Numbered from the stretch's first letter, positions 8,613 through 17,397 are shown. The stretch is DNA of 64,000 nt from Pseudomonadota bacterium (GCA_018241505.1 JAFEDS010000033.1:26735-90734); one strand, 5' to 3'. Notes: generated by a model not told the origin, from the sequence alone. Numbers and translations are program-made.

Positions 8613-9883
8613 CAGTCTCCGCGCTCGACGAACGAGGCCAGCCGGTCGATTGGTTCTTCATCTACAAAGTCCCGCAACTCGCGGCGGGTGCCAACACCGA
8701 TATGACCACGGGCTACGAGTACGTTTACTACGACTCGCGCATTGATGAGCAGAAAACGGCGAACAAACGCAATATTGACAAGTCACCTTTCGTATTGAAC
8801 AGCGAGCAGGGCGCGCTCAATGAGACGCTCAATGCAGTGTTTGACAATCCAGAGGACACGACGGGTTGGATTCTCTATAACGACGAGAAGCCGGGAGATG
8901 TCACTGGCAAGGACAACGGCGCTCTTGGCCATACCAAGGGCGTGCTGGCCTTCGATACGAAGACCAAGACCGGCTATTGGCTGCTGCATTCCTGGCCGAA
9001 ATTTGCGGAGCCGAAAGCCAAAGGCGATCCGACACCCAAGTTTGGGCAGACCTATCTGTGTCTGTCCCTGACGTTCGACACCTTGGAGAAGATTGCCGCG
9101 CAGATGATCGACCGCCAACAGCCCCAGACCTATCTCAATCGAGTCGATTGCCTCGCCAACAACAAGGCCAGTCCTCTCTACAAGCTCTCGCAGACCATCA
9201 ATCCGAATGCCGTCGGCGCTTCCGGCACGCTTGACCTGAAGACCGCGGGCGGAATGGCATTCAAGGTGATTGCCAAGAACCGTTTGTGGAACCAGGACTT
9301 CTGGAACGGACTCGTAGGTCCCACTCTCGGTGACGACATGGACGTCGACACCTGGATACGAGGCGCGGTACCGCCGGTGGCCGACACCGACGGTGTCCAC
9401 AAGACCTTCGACATCAAGTACATCAACCTGGGCCCCCTGGGCATCCACATGGCGTGGCCCGAAACACACGACCACGCGAAGTGGGGTATCACCACCCATT
9501 CGAACTGGATCTGCGTCGGGGACATCAATCGCATGATTTCGCAGCGCAAGCGCGGCGGCGGCACCATTGCATTTCAAAACCAAACGCTGTGGCAGGGCCT
9601 GTCAAAAACCGACCTCCTGCTGGCGCCCCCAGGCCTGACGCGCGACAACGCCCGCGGTCTCATCCACTCCACCCACTTCGACCCGCACGACCAACTCGGC
9701 TCCTCCCCGCAACCCAAGATCCACTCGATGTCACACCTGCCCCCGCGCACCGGCGTGCCTTTCCGCGGCAAACCCATGCCGCTCGACCCGGACCCAGCTC
9801 AGCCGACCCGGCCACTGAGCCCGCGTGCTAATCGTTCGCGCCCGAAGAAGAGCGCCAAAAAGAGCTCGACCAGGAAAAAGTAG
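8609..9883 (+). CDS. Deoxyribonuclease II-family protein
   Basis: The 424-aa product resembles animal lysosomal DNase II along its length: an opening DERGQPVDWFFIYKVP block, GHTKGVL, then LLHSWPKF (His127), FGQTYLCLS, DHAKW (His289, Lys291) and CVGDINR followed by RGGGT. The last two are the conserved C-terminal HxK active-site region. DNase II cuts double-stranded DNA without metal, leaving 3' phosphates, and prefers acid pH. No signal peptide is visible, which is unusual for the family. The C-terminus is a Pro/Arg/Lys/Ser-rich tail (RPKKSAKKSSTRKK). The ATG overlaps the GMC stop, so it is coupled to the dehydrogenase operon. Family call from memory of conserved motifs; activity not proven. 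Confidence 0.85.
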   Translation: MTVSALDERGQPVDWFFIYKVPQLAAGANTDMTTGYEYVYYDSRIDEQKTANKRNIDKSPFVLNSEQGALNETLNAVFDNPEDTTGWILYNDEKPGDVTGKDNGALGHTKGVLAFDTKTKTGYWLLHSWPKFAEPKAKGDPTPKFGQTYLCLSLTFDTLEKIAAQMIDRQQPQTYLNRVDCLANNKASPLYKLSQTINPNAVGASGTLDLKTAGGMAFKVIAKNRLWNQDFWNGLVGPTLGDDMDVDTWIRGAVPPVADTDGVHKTFDIKYINLGPLGIHMAWPETHDHAKWGITTHSNWICVGDINRMISQRKRGGGTIAFQNQTLWQGLSKTDLLLAPPGLTRDNARGLIHSTHFDPHDQLGSSPQPKIHSMSHLPPRTGVPFRGKPMPLDPDPAQPTRPLSPRANRSRPKKSAKKSSTRKK

Positions 9884-9927
9884 CCGGCAGACTGATTCAG
9901 TTGTGAGCCGCACATCCTTGTGCACAC

Positions 9928-10353
9928 CTATTGCGGCACCCGCGTAACCTGCGCATACGTAGCCTTCCAACCCCCATCCCTCTTAGCCCAAACATACGCA
10001 ACCCGCAGCACCCGCGTCTGATGCTTCCCATCCTGCGTCCAGCTCAAATGCACGAGCCCACCAATCACCGCCCCGTCACCCCAAACTTTCCGCACCGGCT
10101 GTTCGATCACGTAAGGATCAATCTTGAATCCCGGCAGGTTGAAGTCAGCGAGGAACTGCTGTTTGTTTTCCACAGTGCCGTTCGAATTCACCAGCACATA
10201 GTCGTCGGCGACGAGCCGCTCGAGAGTCGGAATGTCGTTGCTGAACTGCGCCTGATCGTAGGCGTGAGCTGCATTCACCAGATCGGCCGGCAGCTCCACT
10301 GCGTGCGCCGGCGTCGCTGCGCTCAGTACGAGTATTGTGGCGGCAAGTTTCAT
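9928..10353 (-). CDS. Exported NTF2-like (SnoaL/DUF4440-type) protein
   Basis: From the ATG at 10353 this is a 141-aa protein with a short signal peptide (MKLAATILVLSAATPAHA). The mature part has the NTF2-like pattern: an early DIPTLERLVADDYVLVNSNGT segment, then VWGDGAVIGG and a closing GGWKATYAQVTRV. Such domains bind or convert small molecules, but many have no known role. The frame is open 11 codons further to 10386; the signal peptide decided the start. It faces the DNase II gene tail to tail over 44 bp and shows no operon partner. Confidence 0.65.
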   Translation of the reverse strand: MKLAATILVLSAATPAHAVELPADLVNAAHAYDQAQFSNDIPTLERLVADDYVLVNSNGTVENKQQFLADFNLPGFKIDPYVIEQPVRKVWGDGAVIGGLVHLSWTQDGKHQTRVLRVAYVWAKRDGGWKATYAQVTRVPQ

Positions 10354-10500
10354 GTTGGTTGGCCCTGAACCTGTAACCGCCGGCAACAGTGCACAAACTG
10401 AAGCCAGTCACAAAAGAGCCAATCCAGCCGAAGTCACATCACCACTTCGAAAGAACTTTTCGATTCGTAGTGCGCCGCGGCGGGCGGCGAGGCGAGTCCC

Positions 10501-11145
10501 TCACCGCCGCTGAAACGCATCCAACGAAGCCAAACTCTTCCTCCCCCCCGTGGACGAAAACTGCTCCGCCGCCCCATCCGCCGCCTGCGCCTCCAACGAA
10601 ACCGCCTCGGCCTCCGCCAGACACTTCAACCCGTCCTCCGACAGCTTGAAATACCACTGCGTCCCCCAAGGCACCGGCGCACTATAAGGCGCCCGCGACA
10701 AACTCAACTTCGACAGATCAACCTGGATGGCCTTCCCATCCGCGCCAATCCCAAAATTGCCACCTTTCCCCGTCTCAACAGACGCAGTTGACCCGGGCTC
10801 CTGGCTCAACGGCTGCAGATTCAACTCCTGCCCGTTGCACTTCACGCGCGGCTGTGTCAGTTGCCCCTGCGCCTGCGGCGTCGACACCCACAGGAACAAC
10901 TCCCGGCTTCCCATCCTGTTGGTCTCAAACGGCGCAATATATGCAAACGGATCCGTCTGCTTCGCCCGCGAATTCTGTGAAAACAGCTCAACCGGCTGAC
11001 TGAGCACGGTGATCGTGGTAGCCGTATCCGGATCCAGCTTCTCAGCCACCGGCTCCGTGACCGGCATGGAGGCACACCCAGCCATCACCACCGCGACTAG
11101 TCCAGCGCCCGCGAGACCCTTCAATTTGTTCATTCCCATCCCCAT
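10501..11145 (-). CDS. Putative lipoprotein of unknown function
   Basis: The product (about 214 aa) starts with a lipoprotein signal: MNKLKG, a hydrophobic GLAGAGLVAVVMAG core and Cys in an AGC context. The mature part has no family I recognise. It is rich in Gln/Ser/Thr in the middle and Ala/Glu near the end, with an LSEDGLKCLAEAEA segment. Start choice is open between ATGs at 11145 and 11133; upstream frame to 11325 is unlikely coding. The gene is divergent from the L,D-transpeptidase gene across about 180 bp. Confidence 0.55.
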   Translation of the reverse strand: MGMGMNKLKGLAGAGLVAVVMAGCASMPVTEPVAEKLDPDTATTITVLSQPVELFSQNSRAKQTDPFAYIAPFETNRMGSRELFLWVSTPQAQGQLTQPRVKCNGQELNLQPLSQEPGSTASVETGKGGNFGIGADGKAIQVDLSKLSLSRAPYSAPVPWGTQWYFKLSEDGLKCLAEAEAVSLEAQAADGAAEQFSSTGGRKSLASLDAFQRR

Positions 11146-11282
11146 AAAAGCCGAACCTGGACCGTGACCCTCGGTCGAACGAGTGAGCACCGCCTCAGGT
11201 TCCCCCCTTGCTTGTGCTCCGACCGGGCCTTTTCTTTTAGTACTTGTGACCAATGTACATCGCCTCGTAAACCATTGAGCCC

Positions 11283-11288
11283 TATAAT
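11283..11288 (+). promoter_or_regulatory. Possible -10 box for the L,D-transpeptidase gene
   Basis: A perfect TATAAT lies 37 bp before the ATG at 11325. No clear -35 box stands at the right distance, so this is a weak call. Confidence 0.3.
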
Positions 11289-11324
11289 CTGCTATACGTG
11301 TGCAAGTGCTTGTTTGACCACACA

Positions 11325-11870
11325 ATGAAGTTCATTTCAGGAAGGTGTTTAATTGTCGCTGCCCTGGCCCTGGCGCCTCTTGTGGCCCAGGCGGACACCC
11401 TGCCGCAGGTGTCCCAGGTGGCCATGCGCTCGACCGATAACCTTCCCGTCGTCGACAAAGTCGTGGTTCATAAGGCCGAACGTAAGCTCGAGCTGCTCCA
11501 GCACGGCACTGTGGTGCGTACTTATAAGATCGCCCTGGGGCTGAACCCCATCGGCACCAAGGAACGCTCCGGCGACTTCCGTACCCCCGAAGGCTCCTAT
11601 CGCCTCAACCGCCGCAATCCCCGCAGCGACTTCTTCCTCTCAATGCAGGTTTCGTACCCCAATGAGGCGGATTTGAAGCACGCCAAGCGAAATCACTGGG
11701 ATACCGGCGGCTCGATCATGATCCACGGCCTGCCCAACCAGTTGAAGCACGATCCGAGCTACTATGAGAGCCGCGATTGGACGGATGGCTGCATTGCCGT
11801 ATCAAATTCCGACATGCTCGAGATCTGGCTGCTGGTGCCGGACAACGCTCCGATCGAAATCCTGCCGTAA
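11325..11870 (+). CDS. L,D-transpeptidase (YkuD domain), exported
   Basis: A 181-aa protein with a signal peptide (LIVAALALAPLVAQA). The YkuD domain follows: VVVHKAERKLELLQHG, the GLNPIGTKERSGDFRTPEG segment, MIHGLP and the catalytic-Cys motif WTDGCIAVSNSDM (Cys near residue 160). Enzymes of this group act in the periplasm on peptidoglycan, making 3-3 cross-links or attaching or detaching proteins. The WTDGCIAV form is the YafK-like variant, so the exact reaction is open. An upstream GTG at 11298 is in frame, but the ATG gives the cleaner signal peptide. No strong ribosome site is seen. Confidence 0.8.
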   Translation: MKFISGRCLIVAALALAPLVAQADTLPQVSQVAMRSTDNLPVVDKVVVHKAERKLELLQHGTVVRTYKIALGLNPIGTKERSGDFRTPEGSYRLNRRNPRSDFFLSMQVSYPNEADLKHAKRNHWDTGGSIMIHGLPNQLKHDPSYYESRDWTDGCIAVSNSDMLEIWLLVPDNAPIEILP

Positions 11871-11940
11871 CGCGCAGTCTCCCCACTCCCGCATCTTGGG
11901 CGCCCCAGACGGCAGCCCAGTGCCATTCACTTAGACAATC

Positions 11941-13326
11941 ATGGACACCTCAGTATTAGTTTCAGAATTCGTTGACGCCCGGGTCGGTCCCCGCGGCTCG
12001 CTCGAAAACCTCTCCCAGGACGAGATTGGCAAGCTCCTGGACACCGGGCAGGGCGGTCTCTACCCCCTGTTCCGCAAGTGCGCCCTCGCGGTCTTGAACA
12101 GCGGTGCCGGCACCGATAACGCCAAGGAAATCTTCGATCGCTACAAGGACTTCGACGTCGCGATCCTCCGCCAGGCCTGGGGCGTGAAGCTCGAAATGCA
12201 CAACGCGCCCGCCGCTGCCTTCGTCGACGGCCAGATGATCCGCGGTATCAAGGAACACCTGTTTGCTGTGCTGCGCGATGTGGTCTTCATTTCAAACGAG
12301 ATCATCGCCAGCGGCCGATTTGACCTCAACGACTCGGCATCCATCACCAACGCCGTTTTCCACGTCCTGCGCAACTCGCGCGTCTTGGACTACAAAGCAC
12401 GTCCAAATCTGGTTGTGTGTTGGGGCGGTCACTCCATAGGCAGTGACGAGTACAAGTACACAAAGAAAGTAGGGTACGAGATGGGCCTGCGCGGGCTGGA
12501 TGTCTGCACCGGCTGCGGTCCCGGCGCCATGAAAGGTCCCATGAAAGGCGCGACCATCGGCCACGCCAAGCAACGCATCGAAGGCGGCCGCTACATCGGC
12601 GTCACCGAGCCCGGCATCATTGCCGCCGAGCCCCCGAACCCTATCGTCAACCAACTCGTGATCCTGCCCGATATCGAAAAGCGCCTCGAGGCCTTTGTGC
12701 GCCTGGCGCACGGCATTGTGGTATTCCCAGGAGGCGCGGGCACCGCGGAAGAGATCCTGTATCTCATTGGCATGCTGCTCGACCCCGCGAACCAAGATCA
12801 GCCTTTTCCCATTGTTTTCACGGGCCCCAAGGAAAGCGCTGCCTATTTCGATCACATCAAAATGTTCATCGAGGCAACCCTCGGTGCGGAGGCCTCGAAG
12901 CGCTTCACCGTGATCATCGACGACCCGGCCGAGGTCGCGCGCTACATGGTGCGCCACATGGCGGTGGTGCGCGAATTCCGCCGCCACAACAGCGATTCAT
13001 ACAACTTCAACTGGCTGCTGTCCGTCAAACCTGACTTCCAACATCCATTCGAAGTCACCCACGAATCCATGCGCGCCATCGAGCTCGATCGCAAGCAACC
13101 GACGCACGAGCTCGCCGCCAACTTGCGCCGGCTTTTCTCAGGAATCGTCACCGGCAACGTGAAGGAATCCGGCATCAAGGCCATAGAAAAACACGGTCCG
13201 TACGAAATTGCCGGCGACCCGCAAATCATGAAATTGCTGGACGATCTGCTCGCGGCCTTTGTCGCGCAGCGACGTATGAAATTGCCTGGAACGACCTACA
13301 AACCTGTATACAGACTGGTTGCCTGA
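11941..13326 (+). CDS. ppnN: Pyrimidine/purine nucleotide 5'-monophosphate nucleosidase
   Basis: The 461-aa protein matches the PpnN (YgdH) architecture and length: an N-terminal domain, a central LOG-type Rossmann domain with PGGAGTAEE (about residue 262) and a C-terminal extension. PpnN cleaves nucleoside monophosphates to the base and ribose-5-phosphate and in E. coli is stimulated by (p)ppGpp, so it shapes nucleotide salvage under starvation. The gene stands alone, followed by a hairpin at 13351-13372. Confidence 0.88.
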   Translation: MDTSVLVSEFVDARVGPRGSLENLSQDEIGKLLDTGQGGLYPLFRKCALAVLNSGAGTDNAKEIFDRYKDFDVAILRQAWGVKLEMHNAPAAAFVDGQMIRGIKEHLFAVLRDVVFISNEIIASGRFDLNDSASITNAVFHVLRNSRVLDYKARPNLVVCWGGHSIGSDEYKYTKKVGYEMGLRGLDVCTGCGPGAMKGPMKGATIGHAKQRIEGGRYIGVTEPGIIAAEPPNPIVNQLVILPDIEKRLEAFVRLAHGIVVFPGGAGTAEEILYLIGMLLDPANQDQPFPIVFTGPKESAAYFDHIKMFIEATLGAEASKRFTVIIDDPAEVARYMVRHMAVVREFRRHNSDSYNFNWLLSVKPDFQHPFEVTHESMRAIELDRKQPTHELAANLRRLFSGIVTGNVKESGIKAIEKHGPYEIAGDPQIMKLLDDLLAAFVAQRRMKLPGTTYKPVYRLVA

Positions 13327-13350
13327 AGGCTGAAAACCAGCGTCAAAAAA

Positions 13351-13372
13351 GCGACGTTACACATAACGTCGC
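13351..13372 (+). terminator. Hairpin after ppnN
   Basis: A perfect 9-bp stem (GCGACGTTA / TAACGTCGC) with a CACA loop lies 24 bp after the ppnN stop. Only a short T-run follows, so it may be a weak intrinsic terminator or an mRNA-stabilising hairpin. Confidence 0.45.
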
Positions 13373-13507
13373 GCACATTTCTCACCTGACTGCATTATTG
13401 CGTTAGCCATATCGCAGCGTCCGCTCGCTGCGACATGCGTGTGAACCAGTACCTCCATAGTTTCTGCCCACAACGTACTCTCACTCTCAATCATTTAGGG
13501 AGTGCGT

Positions 13508-13792
13508 ATGAGCAGTTCAGACAGGGGCAGAAGTGACATACCGGGCTTGCGTCCGGATCTCACTCCCTCTGCCAAGACCCCAGGTCCCGCGGACGTCGCC
13601 GACCCGTATGCAAATTGGCTCGATCGAATGCAGAAGGCGCGTGCGCGCCATGCAGCGATCACCAAGAATTTGTACACGTGGTCCAACTACAAGAATTGGG
13701 CGGACCGCATGAAAGACTCGTTCGAGGACGAGCCGTCCGCCAAGCCGGAACCCGGCCACGGCGTCTCCCGCGCGCCCGGACTCAAGCGCTAG
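13508..13792 (+). CDS. Small protein with duplicated Y-x-N-W-x-D-R-M motif
   Basis: A 94-aa charged protein with no signal or membrane segment. AGGGAG five bases before the ATG at 13508 is a strong ribosome site (an in-frame GTG at 13502 is less likely). Two copies of an aromatic-basic motif, YANWLDRMQKA and YKNWADRMKDS, occur about 32 residues apart. Both ends are Pro/Ser-rich and probably disordered. Function is unknown. Its stop codon shares a CTAG with the stop of the facing ParA-like gene. Confidence 0.6.
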   Translation: MSSSDRGRSDIPGLRPDLTPSAKTPGPADVADPYANWLDRMQKARARHAAITKNLYTWSNYKNWADRMKDSFEDEPSAKPEPGHGVSRAPGLKR

Positions 13793-14490
13793 GCCCCAAC
13801 AATCGCCGGTGTCGGCGGCCCATGCGCCGACTCCCGCGGGGCGGGTGCCTTGTCGAGCCACTGCACGAGCGGCTCCCATTGCTCCACATCTTCACGGGCA
13901 ATGTAGCTCTTCATCTCGTGTACGCCGATGCCATGCTCCGCCGCCCGCGCGTAATTCTGCGAGTCGCGGATGGTCGCAACTATCGGGATTCCCAGTGTCT
14001 GCAGGAAGCGGATCAACGCCTGATAGGTGAGGGTATTGCGCCGGATGCGGTTGGCCACGACCCCGATCCGGTCGTCCTCGCGACGAATCTTCGCAACCAG
14101 CAACAAATCGCGAATGGTGCGCGAGCACGTATGGATGTCTATATCCGACGGCAGCACCGGCACCAGGATCTTGTGAGCATCCCGCGTCACTTCCGGGAAC
14201 TGCTTTGAATCTACGGCCGCCGGTGTATCGATAATGACGTGTGTAGAATCCTCCGGCACGCGTAATTGAAACGCGCGTGTCGTACGACTGTCTTTTTCAA
14301 ATGCTGCAATGACCTGAATCGGTGCCTGAGACGGCTGCCGCTTCTTCACCCAACGCAGCGAGGACCCCTGCGGATCGAAATCCATGAGCACAGGCTTCTG
14401 CTGCTGCGAGGCGTAGTAGCCCGCCAGGTTGATTGCGATGGTCGTCTTGCCGGATCCCCCTTTGGGATTCAGGACGACGATACGCTGCAT
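13789..14490 (-). CDS. ParA/MinD-family ATPase
   Basis: A 233-aa protein with the deviant Walker A motif KGGSGKTT near residue 10, DFDPQGSS (Walker A') and HVIIDTPAAVDS (Walker B). It is an orphan ParA: no ParB-like gene or parS-like repeat lies beside it. Such ATPases position plasmids, chromosomes, chemosensory arrays or other complexes by gradients on the nucleoid. ATG 14490 has AAGGG five bases upstream; GTG 14496 is the alternative. The C-terminal tail is Pro/Ala-rich. It faces the small repeat-motif gene tail to tail. Confidence 0.8.
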   Translation of the reverse strand: MQRIVVLNPKGGSGKTTIAINLAGYYASQQQKPVLMDFDPQGSSLRWVKKRQPSQAPIQVIAAFEKDSRTTRAFQLRVPEDSTHVIIDTPAAVDSKQFPEVTRDAHKILVPVLPSDIDIHTCSRTIRDLLLVAKIRREDDRIGVVANRIRRNTLTYQALIRFLQTLGIPIVATIRDSQNYARAAEHGIGVHEMKSYIAREDVEQWEPLVQWLDKAPAPRESAHGPPTPAIVGA

Positions 14491-14636
14491 GGGCACCCTT
14501 GTTTAACAGTAACCGACCCGGTTCTGCAGGAGCGTACGCACCCTCTGTAGCCACCGCAAGGCACTGCATCGAGCTATTCGATACCTGTGATACCGAGCAC
14601 GCCAACTGTCACACACCCCCCGTACTCTGCCGCCCC

Positions 14637-14801
14637 ATGGAATTTCTACTGCTCTGGTGGGACAACCTCGACGATCTCACCCACGCCTGTCGTCACCTGG
14701 CGACCTCAGCCCTGTCCGAAGTAGCGGATGCCGCGAAGACCCCCTTCGCAGCCGCCACCACTTTCATGACGACCTGGCTGCTGATGGCCCTGCACCGCTG
14801 A
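14637..14801 (+). CDS. Small hydrophobic protein, 54 aa
   Basis: ATG at 14637 opens a 54-codon frame beginning with MEFLLLWWDNLDDLTHACRH and ending in a hydrophobic helix TFMTTWLLMALHR. An amphipathic or membrane-associated small protein is suggested. There is no clear Shine-Dalgarno sequence, and the same frame is open upstream to 14433, so the start is uncertain. I give it because the composition is unlike a chance GC-rich frame and it sits in an otherwise empty 450-bp gap. Confidence 0.4.
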   Translation: MEFLLLWWDNLDDLTHACRHLATSALSEVADAAKTPFAAATTFMTTWLLMALHR

Positions 14802-14940
14802 CGATCTAACACCGAAGACCCCGCTTCCTGCGTCCCGCTCCCGCGCGTACGCAAATACCCCTTGAATTTTCTGCGTGGATTCCCAAGATCCCGGAGGTTC
14901 CAACGCCAGGAAAGGCATTACACCTAGGGGATTTGCAGTC

Positions 14941-16857
14941 ATGTCCGAAGCAGCCGAAACCACAGCAGAAAAGCCGACCGAAAAACAGACATTGGGTTTC
15001 CAAGCCGAAGTCCGCGATCTGTTGAAACTGATGATCCACTCCCTGTACTCCCACAGGGAAATTTTCCTCCGCGAGCTCATCTCCAACGCCTCCGACGCCA
15101 ACGATCGGCTGCGCTTCGCGGCAATTGCCGACCCTACGCTTCTGTCCGACGGCACCGACCTCGACATCAAAATCGACGCGGATTCCAAGGCCGGCACCAT
15201 CACCATCCGGGATAGCGGCATCGGCATGAGCCGCGAGGACGCAATTGCCAACCTCGGCACGATTGCCCGCTCCGGCACCGCCGAGTTCTTCAAATCCCTC
15301 TCCGGTGATCAGCAGAAGGACTCCGCTCTCATCGGCCAGTTCGGCGTCGGGTTCTATTCGGCGTTCATTGTCTCCGACAAGGTAACGGTGGTGACCCGCC
15401 GCGCCGGCTCTCCCGCCGAATCCGGCGTGAAATGGGAGTCCAGCGCTGAAGGCGATTTCACGGTAGAGACACTGAACGTCCCCGAGCGCGGCACCGCTGT
15501 CACGCTGCACCTCAAGGAAGACGCGAAGGAATTCGCCGACGGCTGGCGCCTGCGCTCCCTGATCCGAAAATACTCAGACCATATCGGCTTCCCCGTCCGC
15601 ATGAAGAAGGAAGGCGAAGCTAATCTGGACTACGAAGCAGTCAACGAGGCGAAAGCCCTGTGGACGCTGCCCCGCACCGAAATCAAGGACGAGGAATACA
15701 AGCAGTTCTATCAGCACATCGGCCACGACTACACCGACCCGCTGGCCTGGAGTCACAACAAGGTCGAAGGCAAGCGCGAATACACCAGCCTCCTGTACAT
15801 CCCTGGCCGCGCGCCCTTTGATTTGTGGCAGCGCGATGCGGCTCGCGGACTGAAGCTCTATGTGCGCCGCGTCTTCATCATGGATGACGCCGAGCAGTTC
15901 CTGCCGCAGTACCTGCGGTTCGTCAAAGGCATCGTCGACTCGAGCGATCTGCCGCTCAACGTGTCCCGTGAGCTGCTGCAACAGGATCCGGAAGTCGATG
16001 CCATCAAGGGCGGCCTCACCAAGCGCGTCCTCGACATGCTCTCCAAGCTCATGAAGGATGACGCGGAGAAGTACGCCACGTTCTGGAAGGAGTTCGGTGC
16101 GGTCCTCAAGGAAGGCCTGGTCCAGGACCATGCCAACAAGGACAAGATCCTGCCGTTGCTGCGCTTTGCCAGCACCAACGATCCGGACAACAAGCCCACC
16201 ACGACTCTGGCGCAGTACGTGGAGCGCATGAAGCCCGATCAGGAACGCATTTATTTCATCATTGCCGAGAGCCTCGAAGCGGCGCGTTCCAGCCCCTACA
16301 TTGAACAGTTGAAGGAACGCGGTCTCGAAGTGCTGCTCATGGCCGAGCGCATTGACGAGTGGGTCATGGACCACCTCGATGAGTTTGAAGGCAAGAAGTT
16401 CAAGAACGCCTCGCGCGGCGATCTCGAGCTCGGAAAGCTCGAGAACGAGGACGACAAGAAGAAGCAGGAAGAGGTCAAGAAAGAGACTGAAGGTCTCACC
16501 AAGCGCATCAAGGACGCGTTGGGCGAGCGTGTGGAGGAGGTGCGGACCAGCGCGCGGTTGCGTGAATCGCCGGCCATTCTCGTGCTGAAAGAGCACGACA
16601 TGGGGGCGAGCATGCGGCGCATTATGGCCGCTGCGGGCCAGAAGGTTCCTGAGTCGAAGCCCGCGCTCGAGATCAATGCCAGCCATCCGATTGTGAAGTA
16701 CCTCGACAGCGAGCCCGATGAGGAACACTTCAAGGAGTTGTCACAGCTCCTGTTCGATCAGGCGTCGCTCGCGGAAGGCGGTCAGATTTCGAACCCCGCC
16801 GACTACGTGCAGCGCCTGAACCGCCTGCTCGTGCGCCTCGCGGGAGCGTCCCATTAA
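14941..16857 (+). CDS. htpG: Molecular chaperone HtpG (Hsp90)
   Basis: The 638-aa protein has the usual HtpG length and order: GHKL ATPase domain with [11 protein letters not shown] (about residue 45), DSGIGM and GQFGVGFYS; middle domain; C-terminal dimerisation domain. HtpG is a cytosolic ATP-dependent chaperone for late client folding. The ATG at 14941 starts the conserved Hsp90 N-terminus; upstream frame from 14875 is not conserved. A Lys/Glu-rich linker lies near residue 500. The gene is monocistronic or co-transcribed with the FKBP gene 43-170 bp downstream. Confidence 0.95.
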   Translation: MSEAAETTAEKPTEKQTLGFQAEVRDLLKLMIHSLYSHREIFLRELISNASDANDRLRFAAIADPTLLSDGTDLDIKIDADSKAGTITIRDSGIGMSREDAIANLGTIARSGTAEFFKSLSGDQQKDSALIGQFGVGFYSAFIVSDKVTVVTRRAGSPAESGVKWESSAEGDFTVETLNVPERGTAVTLHLKEDAKEFADGWRLRSLIRKYSDHIGFPVRMKKEGEANLDYEAVNEAKALWTLPRTEIKDEEYKQFYQHIGHDYTDPLAWSHNKVEGKREYTSLLYIPGRAPFDLWQRDAARGLKLYVRRVFIMDDAEQFLPQYLRFVKGIVDSSDLPLNVSRELLQQDPEVDAIKGGLTKRVLDMLSKLMKDDAEKYATFWKEFGAVLKEGLVQDHANKDKILPLLRFASTNDPDNKPTTTLAQYVERMKPDQERIYFIIAESLEAARSSPYIEQLKERGLEVLLMAERIDEWVMDHLDEFEGKKFKNASRGDLELGKLENEDDKKKQEEVKKETEGLTKRIKDALGERVEEVRTSARLRESPAILVLKEHDMGASMRRIMAAAGQKVPESKPALEINASHPIVKYLDSEPDEEHFKELSQLLFDQASLAEGGQISNPADYVQRLNRLLVRLAGASH

Positions 16858-16900
16858 CGTACGCCGCTATGCACGTCGCGGCGCGCGCCGCTACGCACAT

Positions 16901-17392
16901 GTGAAATTGACACTGGCTGCTGCGCTGCTGACCGCAGCCAGCAGCCTGCCTCTCGTAGCCAAGCGCTTGCCGGATACGCCGGCAGCGACCGCGACCCCGA
17001 CGGCAACCGCCGTCAACCAGGAGAATAAGATGACTGCTACCGTGCCTACCGAGCTCGTAATAACAGACGTGAAGAAGGGCACGGGCCCCGCCATCACCGC
17101 CGGTCAGACTGCTGTAGTTCACTACACAGGCTGGTTGTACTCACCGGACGCGAAGGACCACAAGGGCAAGAAGTTCGACAGCTCCCGCGACCGCAATGAC
17201 CCTTTCAGTTTCAGCGTCGGTGGCGGCGAGGTCATTGGCGGTTGGGACCAGGGTGTGGTCGGAATGCAGGCCGGCGGTCACCGTACGCTCGTGATTCCGC
17301 CGTCACTCGGCTACGGCGCCCGCGGGGCAGGCGGCGTCATCCCCGGCAACGCCACGCTGTTGTTTGATATCGAGCTTTTGAAGATCCAATAA
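16901..17392 (+). CDS. FKBP-type peptidyl-prolyl isomerase
   Basis: The C-terminal ~110 residues form a complete FKBP domain: VVHYTGWLY, KKFDSSRDRNDPFSF, GGGEVIGGWDQGV, LVIPPSLGYG and LLFDIELLKI. It speeds proline cis-trans isomerisation. Two starts are credible. GTG 16901 gives 163 aa with a signal-like N-terminus (TLAAALLTAASSLPLVA). ATG 17030 has AGGAG six bases upstream, a much better ribosome site, and gives a 120-aa cytosolic protein. The coordinates give the longer form. A hairpin terminator follows directly. Confidence 0.88.
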   Translation: MKLTLAAALLTAASSLPLVAKRLPDTPAATATPTATAVNQENKMTATVPTELVITDVKKGTGPAITAGQTAVVHYTGWLYSPDAKDHKGKKFDSSRDRNDPFSFSVGGGEVIGGWDQGVVGMQAGGHRTLVIPPSLGYGARGAGGVIPGNATLLFDIELLKIQ

Positions 17393-17397
17393 TGAAA

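Noticed and set aside
15574-16728. A 384-codon minus-strand frame inside htpG
   Set aside because: A Leu/Val-rich antisense shadow of the strongly conserved Hsp90 frame.
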